From positions 1-10,989 of the forward strand of contig CALBMG010000002.1 of NCBI GenBank assembly GCA_937896185.1: 10,989 nt of DNA, written 5' to 3'. The DNA comes from an uncultured Microbacteriaceae bacterium (GTDB lineage Bacteria > Actinomycetota > Actinomycetes > Actinomycetales > Microbacteriaceae). The stretch's first letter is position 1. Each line of letters starts with the position of its first letter. Position numbers and translations under genes: made by a program. Shown in pieces: positions 5,446-10,989 of this stretch. The notes beneath the pieces are model-generated. The model had not been told where the DNA came from and searched no databases. It saw nothing but the letters and a program-made list of their open reading frames with translations.

Positions 5446-7083
5446 ATGTCGGAACACACCTTTTTGCGCGGTCCGGCCGACTGGTGGCGTCAGGCCGTGG
5501 TCTACCAGGTGTACCCCCGCAGTTTTGCCGACGCGAACGGCGACGGCATTGGTGACCTGCGCGGCATCATCAACAAGGTTCCCTATCTGGCCGAACTGGG
5601 GGTCGACGCCATCTGGTTGAGCCCGTTCTTCCCCTCGGCGTTGGCTGACGGTGGCTATGACGTTGATGACTATCGCAACGTGGATCCCCGCATCGGAACT
5701 CTGGCAGAGTTCGACGAACTGGTCGAAACCCTGCACTCACGCGGCATGCGCATCTTTATCGATGTCGTCCCCAACCACTCATCCGACCGCCACGTGTGGT
5801 TCCAGGAAGCGCTGGCTGCAGGCCGTGGTTCGGCGGCGCGCGAACGTTACATTTTCCGCGAGGGTCGTGGCGACAACGGCGAGATCCGTCCCTCGGAACT
5901 CATCAGCCACTTCGGTCCTACCGCGTGGACTCGTGTCGACGACGGCCAGTGGTACCTTCACCTGTTCACCAAGGAACAACCGGACTTCAACTGGGATCAC
6001 CCCGAGGTGCGCGAAGACTTCCTGCACACCTTTAAGTTCTGGTCGGACCGTGGCGTCGATGGCTATCGTATCGACGTGGCTCACGCCTTGGTCAAGGACA
6101 TGACCGACCCCCTGCCCGAACGCGACTCGTACGACGTCAGCGTCATGAAAACTGACGGCACTGACCGTCTGTTCGACCGCGACGAAGTACACACCATCTA
6201 TGCGTCGTGGCGTCAGCTTTTCAACCAGTACGACCCGCCCCGTGTGGCCGTGGCCGAGGCATGGGTTCCCGCGAATCGCCGCCCCGCCTATGCGTCGACC
6301 AACGGTCTGGGCCAGGCGTTCAACTTTGACCTGCTCGTCGCGCCATGGCAGTCGCAGAACTTCCGCGACATCATCGACTACAACGTGTCCGAGGCGCACT
6401 CGGCAGGTTCATCAACCACATGGGTGCTGTCGAACCACGACGTAATTCGTCATGTGACCCGATATGCATTGCCCGACGGCGTCGACGAACACGAATGGCA
6501 CCGCAGTGGTGGTGTTAACCCCGCCCCCAACCTCGCGGTCGGCGCAGCCCGTGCCCGTGCGGCGACGGCCTTGATTCTGGCTCTGCCCGGATCGACCTAC
6601 CTGTATCAGGGCGAGGAGCTCGGTCTGCCTGAACCCATCGTGCCCGACGAACACATTCAGGACCCCCAGTGGATTCGCACCGATGGTGAACTGAAGTCGC
6701 GTGACGGGTGCCGCGTGCCCCTTCCCTGGGAAGCGTCGGGCCCTTCGTTCGGGTTCGGGTCGGGTGAATCGCACCTGCCTCAACCCGCATGGTTTGCGAA
6801 CTACGCCGTCGACGTACAGTCGGCATCGGAATCGTCGACCCTCAACTTCTATCGTCGCGCACTGCACGAACGCAAGCGGTTGTTGACCGAGGACACCCTC
6901 GAGTGGAAGGACACCCCGCAGGGTGTCATGCACTTCGTGCGTCCCAACGGCTGGGCGTGTATCACGAACTTCACCGGTGCCCCATTTGCGCTGCCCGAGG
7001 GCGATGTTGTGCTGCTGTCGAGCCCGCTGGTCGACGGGAAACTGCCGATGAACGCAACCGCATGGGTGCTGACCGCGTCATAA
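5446..7083 (+). CDS. aglA: GH13 alpha-glucosidase, cytoplasmic, 545 aa
   Basis: Hydrolyses alpha-glucosides brought in by the adjacent transporter, releasing glucose in the cytoplasm; there is no signal peptide. The N-terminus (VVYQVYPRSFADANGDGIGDLRGI, 18-41) is typical of the oligo-1,6-glucosidase/alpha-glucosidase branch of GH13. All conserved regions are visible: region I DVVPNH (106-111), region V QPDFN (178-182), region II GYRIDVAHAL with nucleophile Asp210 (206-215), region III VAEAW with acid/base Glu271 (269-273), and region IV SNHD with Asp332 (329-332). The segment around EVHTIYASWRQLF (247-259) recalls actinobacterial GH13_30-like enzymes; the subfamily call is from memory. Val211 follows the nucleophile, a position linked to alpha-1,4 versus alpha-1,6 preference. 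ATG 5446 is chosen because AGAGGA (5436-5441) precedes it; the upstream in-frame TTG (5422) lies in the terminator T run. Trehalose- or sucrose-cleaving activity cannot be excluded. Confidence 0.92.
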   Translation: MSEHTFLRGPADWWRQAVVYQVYPRSFADANGDGIGDLRGIINKVPYLAELGVDAIWLSPFFPSALADGGYDVDDYRNVDPRIGTLAEFDELVETLHSRGMRIFIDVVPNHSSDRHVWFQEALAAGRGSAARERYIFREGRGDNGEIRPSELISHFGPTAWTRVDDGQWYLHLFTKEQPDFNWDHPEVREDFLHTFKFWSDRGVDGYRIDVAHALVKDMTDPLPERDSYDVSVMKTDGTDRLFDRDEVHTIYASWRQLFNQYDPPRVAVAEAWVPANRRPAYASTNGLGQAFNFDLLVAPWQSQNFRDIIDYNVSEAHSAGSSTTWVLSNHDVIRHVTRYALPDGVDEHEWHRSGGVNPAPNLAVGAARARAATALILALPGSTYLYQGEELGLPEPIVPDEHIQDPQWIRTDGELKSRDGCRVPLPWEASGPSFGFGSGESHLPQPAWFANYAVDVQSASESSTLNFYRRALHERKRLLTEDTLEWKDTPQGVMHFVRPNGWACITNFTGAPFALPEGDVVLLSSPLVDGKLPMNATAWVLTAS

Positions 7084-7123
7084 TTCGACGCGAGCTGTAA
7101 CAAAACTCAAGATTTCGTAGCAG

Positions 7124-7148
7124 TTCGGAACGCGATGTGCGTTGCGAA
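7124..7148. promoter_or_regulatory. imperfect inverted repeat upstream of the ssu-like operon
   Basis: Ten-base arms TTCGGAACGC (7124-7133) and GCGTTGCGAA (7139-7148) pair at nine of ten positions around a five-base spacer. The repeat lies in the 110-bp gap between the aglA stop and the ssuB start, 45 bases before the latter. It could be a regulator operator for the sulfonate genes or a weak terminator stem for aglA. No T tract follows, which slightly favours an operator. Confidence 0.4.
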
Positions 7149-7193
7149 TGAATGGTCAGTACGTTCGAGGAAACCCGAACACAAGGACACTTC

Positions 7194-7973
7194 ATGGCAC
7201 TCACGGAATCTTCCCGCGGAATCGACATTCATGTCGCTCCTGCACCCGTTGCTGTGCGCGGTGTGACCAAAACATTCGGCACCGGTACGTCCGCCGTATC
7301 GGTTCTCAGCGACATCTCGCTGGACATTGCAGCCGGTGAAATTGTGGTCCTGCTGGGTCCCAGCGGCTGCGGAAAGTCCACCCTGCTGCGACTTATCGCG
7401 GGACTTGAAACAGCAACGACTGGTGCAGTGCTCGTCGATGGTGCACCAGTTTCGGGAATCAACTTGCGTTGCGGTGTGGTGTTCCAGGAACCCCGCTTGT
7501 TCCCGTGGAAGAGCATCTCCGACAACGTCCTCGTCGGTTCTCGCGGTGGTGCGAACCGCGACGCTGCCGCACAACTTCTCGATGCCGTCGGTCTGACAGG
7601 TTTTGAAAAGCACCTGCCCCGTCAAGTTTCCGGCGGCATGGCGCAGCGCGCGGCACTCGCACGCGGGCTCGCCGGATCTCCCGGCGTGCTGTTGCTCGAC
7701 GAGCCCTTCGCCGCACTCGACGCGTTGACCCGACTGACCATGCAGGACCTGTTGCTCGATGTCGCAGCCGAAACCGGATCGACCGTAATCCTCGTGACTC
7801 ACGACATCGACGAAGCGCTTCACCTCGCCGACCGAATCGTGGTACTCGGTGAACGCGGAACGGGTATCGCCGAAGTTGTAAACGTCGACCACCCGCGACC
7901 CCGTGATCGCAGCCATCCCGGCCTCGCACCCCTGCGTGCCGAACTGTTGGCCCGATTCGGGATCCACCCCTAG
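7194..7973 (+). CDS. ssuB: ABC transporter ATPase, SsuB/TauB-like (aliphatic sulfonate import), 259 aa
   Basis: Nucleotide-binding subunit of the importer completed by the next two genes. Visible motifs: Walker A GPSGCGKST (55-63), Q-loop Gln98 within VFQEPRLFPW (96-105), signature VSGGMAQRAA (145-154), Walker B VLLLDE (165-170), D-loop around AALD (173-176) and H-loop His203. The Q-loop followed by (R)LFPW and a short C-terminus without a regulatory domain are typical of the nitrate/sulfonate/taurine group (SsuB, TauB, NrtD), not of MalK-type sugar ATPases, which have a long C-terminal domain. I chose ATG 7194 because AAGGA (7183-7187) lies six bases before it. The earlier in-frame ATG at 7152 would add 14 residues and has no ribosome binding site. 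The order B-A-C with close spacing indicates one operon. Confidence 0.87.
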   Translation: MALTESSRGIDIHVAPAPVAVRGVTKTFGTGTSAVSVLSDISLDIAAGEIVVLLGPSGCGKSTLLRLIAGLETATTGAVLVDGAPVSGINLRCGVVFQEPRLFPWKSISDNVLVGSRGGANRDAAAQLLDAVGLTGFEKHLPRQVSGGMAQRAALARGLAGSPGVLLLDEPFAALDALTRLTMQDLLLDVAAETGSTVILVTHDIDEALHLADRIVVLGERGTGIAEVVNVDHPRPRDRSHPGLAPLRAELLARFGIHP

Positions 7974-7994
7974 AACCCCCAAACCCCCAAACCC
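7967..7994 (-). other. G-quadruplex motif (minus strand) / C-tract run at the ssuB-ssuA junction
   Basis: The plus strand has four C tracts (7967-7970, 7976-7980, 7984-7988, 7992-7994) separated by 5, 3 and 3 bases. The minus strand therefore meets the simple G3+N1-7 quadruplex pattern. The motif spans the ssuB stop codon and is on the template strand for the plus-strand operon, so the mRNA itself is C-rich and probably unstructured here. Confidence 0.55.
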
Positions 7995-8020
7995 GCACCA
8001 CACATCACAAAGGAAAAACC

Positions 8021-9028
8021 ATGTCATTCACCACCCACAAACTGGCGGCCGTCGCCGCCATCGCAGCTGCGAGCCTCGGGCTCAGCGGTTGCGCTGCAGG
8101 CGAAGCAGCCCCCGAGGCCCCCGCCGCAGACCAGCTCGAAACACTCGTGCTCGACTATGCAAACTGGAACCCCCTGAGCCTCGTCATCAAGGACCAGGGC
8201 TGGTTGGAAGACGAACTCGCCGATGAAGGAATCACCGTTGAATGGGTCTTCTCGGAGTCCAGTGCAGCGTCGAACGAAAACCTCAACGCCGGCGCCACCC
8301 TGATCGGTTCGTCGGCCGGTGCCGCATCGTTCGTGGCACGCGCCAATGGCCAGGACATTCAGACGGTCGGCGTTTTCTCGCAGCCCAACTGGGCCAGCAT
8401 CGTTGTCGCCGAGGGCTCCGAGCTTGACTCGGTTGACGACCTCGCGGGCAAGACGGTTGCAGCGGCAATTGGAACCGACCCCTACTTCTTCCTGCTGCAG
8501 GCACTGGACGAGGCCGGAATCCCCGCATCGGATGTGGAAATCGTGAACCTTGCGCACGCTGACGGCCAGAAGGCCCTCGAGGCTGGCGACGTGGACGCGT
8601 GGGCGGGTCTCGACCCGTTGACCGCAAACAGCGAGCAGACCGCTGGTTCGCACATCATCTACAGCAACCCTGCATTCAACTCGTGGGGAGTCCTGAACAC
8701 CACCAGTGCTTTCGCGACGGACCACGCTGACGTGCTCGAGGTTGTCCTCGCTGCGTACCAGAAGGCCCGCACTTGGATCGGTGAAAACCCTGACCAGGCC
8801 GTCACCATCCTCGCCACCAACGCTGGATTCTCGGAAGACATCGCCCGCGTCGTGCTGCTCGAACGCACCAACGTCGACGTGTCGATCGTTCCCGGTGCAG
8901 TGCAGCGCGCTGTGCTCGAGACCATCATCCCCGTGCTCGTCGAGGTCGGCAAGGTGAAGACCGAAGAGGCCGCGCGTTCGGCTCTCGAGACTCTGTACGT
9001 CGATTCGGTCGCAAAGCTGGTCGAGTAA
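8021..9028 (+). CDS. ssuA: sulfonate ABC transporter substrate-binding lipoprotein, SsuA-like, 335 aa
   Basis: Extracytoplasmic binding protein of the SsuA/TauA/NMT1-like fold. Residues 1-23 form a lipoprotein signal peptide with lipobox LSGC and predicted anchor Cys24. The mature domain opens LVLDYANWNPLSLVIKDQGW (42-61) and contains an IGSSAGAASFVARANG stretch (95-110), VVAEGSELDSVDDLAGKTVA (128-147), GTDPYFFLLQALDEAG (151-166) and HADGQKALEAGDVDAWAGLDP (179-199). These are the motifs I associate with aliphatic-sulfonate binding proteins. AAAGGAAA (8009-8016) precedes ATG 8021 at a suitable distance, and the gap from ssuB is 47 bases. Aliphatic sulfonate is the best guess for the ligand; taurine or another sulfonate or sulfate ester remains possible. 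The ssuD/ssuE desulfonation genes are not in the window. Confidence 0.85.
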   Translation: MSFTTHKLAAVAAIAAASLGLSGCAAGEAAPEAPAADQLETLVLDYANWNPLSLVIKDQGWLEDELADEGITVEWVFSESSAASNENLNAGATLIGSSAGAASFVARANGQDIQTVGVFSQPNWASIVVAEGSELDSVDDLAGKTVAAAIGTDPYFFLLQALDEAGIPASDVEIVNLAHADGQKALEAGDVDAWAGLDPLTANSEQTAGSHIIYSNPAFNSWGVLNTTSAFATDHADVLEVVLAAYQKARTWIGENPDQAVTILATNAGFSEDIARVVLLERTNVDVSIVPGAVQRAVLETIIPVLVEVGKVKTEEAARSALETLYVDSVAKLVE

Positions 9029-9030
9029 TC

Positions 9031-9846
9031 ATGAGCAACGTGGACACCGGCGCACGCCGCACCCTGAATTCTTCCGTCGGTTCGCTGACCTCGGTCACTC
9101 GTACCGTGACGACGGTGGCTCTGGGTCTGTTGGTGCCGGTGTCCATCGTTGCGCTCTGGGCGTATTTTGCGGGCACGGGAGAGTTTTCGACCAGCCAGTT
9201 GCCCAGCCCCGGCGATGTGTTGTGGGCTGCCGGTGATCTGGCCAGCCGCGCAGTGCTGTGGGACCACATCGCTATCAGCGCCCAGCGCGTGGCCACCGGT
9301 TTCGCTATCGGCGCCGCCATCGGTATCGCGGTCGGTTCGTTGGTGGGATTGTCGAAAATCGCCGGCGTTATCATCCAGCCCACTATCGGCGCTATCCGTG
9401 CTGTGCCGTCACTGGCATGGGTTCCCCTGCTGTTGATTTGGTTGGGAATTTACGAGGCGCCCAAACTGACTCTGATCGCGATTGGCGCGTTCTTCCCCGT
9501 TTTCACCACCGTTGCCGCGGGTTTCCGCGCGGTGGATCGCAACCTGGTCGAGGTGGGTCGGGCGTACGGCCTGACCGGTATCCGACTGGTCACCCAGGTG
9601 CTGTTGCCCGCCGCGGCCCCCACGATTTTTTCGGGTATTCGACTGGGCTTGGCTCAGTCGTGGTTGTTCCTTGTCGCGGCTGAACTGATTGCCTCGTCGA
9701 AGGGCTTGGGCTTCCTGTTGCTCGACAGCCAGAACTCTGCTCGGACGGATATTCTGTTTTTGGTGATCATCCTGCTCGCCGTGTTGGGTAAGTTAACGGA
9801 CTTCCTCGTCGGTTTGCTGGAAAAGCGCGTGCTGCGCTGGGTGTAG
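9031..9846 (+). CDS. ssuC: ABC transporter permease, SsuC/TauC-like, 271 aa
   Basis: Membrane subunit of the sulfonate importer. After a polar N-terminus of about 25 residues there are roughly six hydrophobic helices (about 27-48, 90-109, 127-143, 145-164, 208-222, 241-257). The motif AIRAVPSLAWVPLLLIWLGI (121-140) and the coupling loop DRNLVEVGRAYGLTG...LLPAAAP (169-197, with E174-V-G-R-A) are characteristic of the SsuC/TauC/NrtB group. It starts two bases after the ssuA stop, with no strong ribosome binding site visible, so translation probably depends on coupling to ssuA. The permease presumably forms a homodimer, since only one permease gene is present in this operon. Confidence 0.87.
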   Translation: MSNVDTGARRTLNSSVGSLTSVTRTVTTVALGLLVPVSIVALWAYFAGTGEFSTSQLPSPGDVLWAAGDLASRAVLWDHIAISAQRVATGFAIGAAIGIAVGSLVGLSKIAGVIIQPTIGAIRAVPSLAWVPLLLIWLGIYEAPKLTLIAIGAFFPVFTTVAAGFRAVDRNLVEVGRAYGLTGIRLVTQVLLPAAAPTIFSGIRLGLAQSWLFLVAAELIASSKGLGFLLLDSQNSARTDILFLVIILLAVLGKLTDFLVGLLEKRVLRWV

Positions 9847-9876
9847 CCCCCTAGTTTGTCGAAAGTTGGTTGTCTC

Positions 9877-10989
9877 GTGACGTTGATTCCCGCACCTGAA
9901 CTGATCGGTGATGCTTGGTTGTCGACGGGTGGTCGTCGACTCTCGATTGAGGATCTGCGCGGACGTTTCGTCCTGCTGGACTTCTGGACGCTGTGCTGTG
10001 TGAACTGCCATCACGTTCTGGCCGAACTGCGACCCATCGAGGCGCAGTTCCACGATGTGTTGACCGTTGTGGGTGTTCATTCACCAAAGTTTGAGCACGA
10101 GAAGCGCCCCGAAACGGTCGCCAGCGCCATCGAACGTCACGATATTCATCACCCGGTGTTGAACGATCCGAACATGTCCACCTGGCAGGCGTATGGTGTT
10201 CGAGCCTGGCCCACCCTGGTGTTGATTGACCCGGAGGGTAATATCGTTGCGACGTATTCGGGCGAGGGCCACGGGCACGCACTGACCGCGACGTTGGAGC
10301 GCCTTGTGCCGGAATACGAGGCGCGCGGTTCGTTGGTGCGCGGTGCCGACGTGTATGTCGCACCCGAGCCAGGGGATTCACCGTTCCGTCAGCCCGGCAA
10401 AGTCACGGTAATCCCCGAACCGCTGCGTGCCGCGTTCAACGATTCTGATCTGTTGGTCAGCAACAGTGGTGGTCATACTCTGGTGGCAGTGTCGTCTGAT
10501 GCCTTGGATGTGCCGAGGGCGATTCTCGGTTCCGGTGTTCGCGGTCGTTCGGATGGGTTCATCCCGGACGCCGAGTTTGCCGAGCCCTACGGTGTGGTTT
10601 TTGTGGACGGTCCCGTCGCGAATCGTTTGGGTGTGGACCTTGTGGTGTCCGATACGGCCAATCACCTGCTGCGCGGCATCAATGTCACCGACGGTACCGT
10701 GGTGACCTTGGCCGGTACGGGTGCCCAGTGGATGGGGTCCGACCCCACTGAAGGTAACGCCATCGATGTTCCGCTGTCGACCCCGTGGGATCTGGCTGTG
10801 CTGGGTGACGACATTGTCATTGCCATGGCAGGCGACCACCGCATTTGGGCTTTCTCAACCGTTGACCGTACGGTTCGCGTCATTGCGGGTACGACGAATG
10901 AGGGGCTCGTGGATGCGCCGAACGAGGCAGCATGGTTTGCGCAGCCTTCCGCTGTGGAGGCGACTGCGCAGCGTGGTGGCGGAGTGTGG
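9877..10989 (+). CDS. NHLRC2-type thioredoxin-fold / NHL-repeat protein, N-terminal 371 residues (3' end outside window)
   Basis: The frame is open from GTG 9877 to the window edge without a stop. Residues about 8-145 form a thioredoxin/TlpA-like domain. FVLLDFWTLCCVNCHHVL (31-48) carries the redox-type C41-V-N-C44 motif next to Cys40, and WPTLVLID (111-118) supplies the cis-proline loop at Pro112. From about residue 176 the sequence has beta-propeller character with NHL-like repeats: a segment ending in SNSGGHTLVAV (about 195-205), then FAEPYGVV ... VVSDTANHLLRGINV, then STPWDLAV ... IAMAGDHRIWAFS, each followed by an IAGT/LAGTG-like turn. This domain order matches NHLRC2 homologues. There is no signal peptide, so it is presumably cytoplasmic. 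The family's bacterial role is poorly defined. GTG is preferred for the start; an in-frame TTG at 9856 lacks a ribosome binding site. It lies 30 bases after ssuC on the same strand, but a functional link is unproven. Confidence 0.87.
   Translation, partial: MTLIPAPELIGDAWLSTGGRRLSIEDLRGRFVLLDFWTLCCVNCHHVLAELRPIEAQFHDVLTVVGVHSPKFEHEKRPETVASAIERHDIHHPVLNDPNMSTWQAYGVRAWPTLVLIDPEGNIVATYSGEGHGHALTATLERLVPEYEARGSLVRGADVYVAPEPGDSPFRQPGKVTVIPEPLRAAFNDSDLLVSNSGGHTLVAVSSDALDVPRAILGSGVRGRSDGFIPDAEFAEPYGVVFVDGPVANRLGVDLVVSDTANHLLRGINVTDGTVVTLAGTGAQWMGSDPTEGNAIDVPLSTPWDLAVLGDDIVIAMAGDHRIWAFSTVDRTVRVIAGTTNEGLVDAPNEAAWFAQPSAVEATAQRGGGVW

Noticed and set aside
7152..7193. Earlier ATG start for ssuB
   Set aside because: There is no ribosome binding site before it, and the added residues do not look like an ABC ATPase N-terminus. 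AAGGA precedes ATG 7194 at good spacing.
7107..8027. Minus-strand open frame antisense to ssuB
   Set aside because: No recognisable domain, and the plus strand carries all the ABC ATPase motifs in order.
1..10989. CRISPR arrays, tRNA or rRNA genes, insertion sequences, phage or toxin-antitoxin genes
   Set aside because: Looked for on both strands: no repeat-spacer pattern, cloverleaf, transposase or phage-like protein was seen. The window reads as ordinary metabolic chromosome.

Overview
The window looks like a chromosomal stretch from a heterotrophic, Gram-positive actinobacterium, probably Micrococcales/Microbacteriaceae-like. The reasons are moderately high GC with G/C-ending codons, lipoprotein signal peptides on both solute-binding proteins, AAAGGA/AGAGG-type ribosome binding sites, a GTG start and tightly packed operons. 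The taxonomic call is inference; no rRNA or marker gene is present.

Layout. (1) Bases 1-496, plus strand: the Lys/Ala-rich C-terminus of a cut-off membrane protein (possibly a Pit-type phosphate transporter), overlapping in TAATG with an 84-residue two-helix membrane protein. A near-perfect 19-bp hairpin at 506-548 separates it from the convergent next gene. (2) 554-1840, minus strand: an ArsB/NhaD-superfamily permease. (3) 1841-2104: a divergent regulatory region with an excellent LacI-family operator palindrome (1999-2018) and repeated TGCGCA motifs. (4) 2105-7083, plus strand: an alpha-glucoside uptake and hydrolysis cluster in the order aglE, aglF, aglG, aglA. Hairpins lie between E and F and between G and A. 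No ATPase gene or LacI regulator gene accompanies it inside the window. (5) 7194-9846, plus strand: a complete three-gene SsuBAC-like aliphatic sulfonate ABC importer (ATPase, lipoprotein, permease), preceded by an imperfect inverted repeat. A four-tract C-rich run (G-quadruplex motif on the minus strand) lies at the ATPase/lipoprotein junction. (6) 9877 to the window end, plus strand: the first 371 residues of an NHLRC2-type thioredoxin-fold/NHL-repeat protein, cut by the window edge.

How it works together: AglE captures alpha-glucosides outside the cell, and AglFG move them in using an ATPase encoded elsewhere. Cytoplasmic AglA (GH13) then releases glucose; a LacI-type repressor encoded elsewhere probably controls the promoter. 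The SsuBAC set would import sulfonates as a sulfur source, but the desulfonating monooxygenase is not in view.

All genes belong to recognisable families, and I saw no convincing new system. The points most worth following up are the missing sugar ATPase, the operator, the intra-operon hairpins, the small membrane protein at the left edge and the noncoding motifs around the ssu genes.
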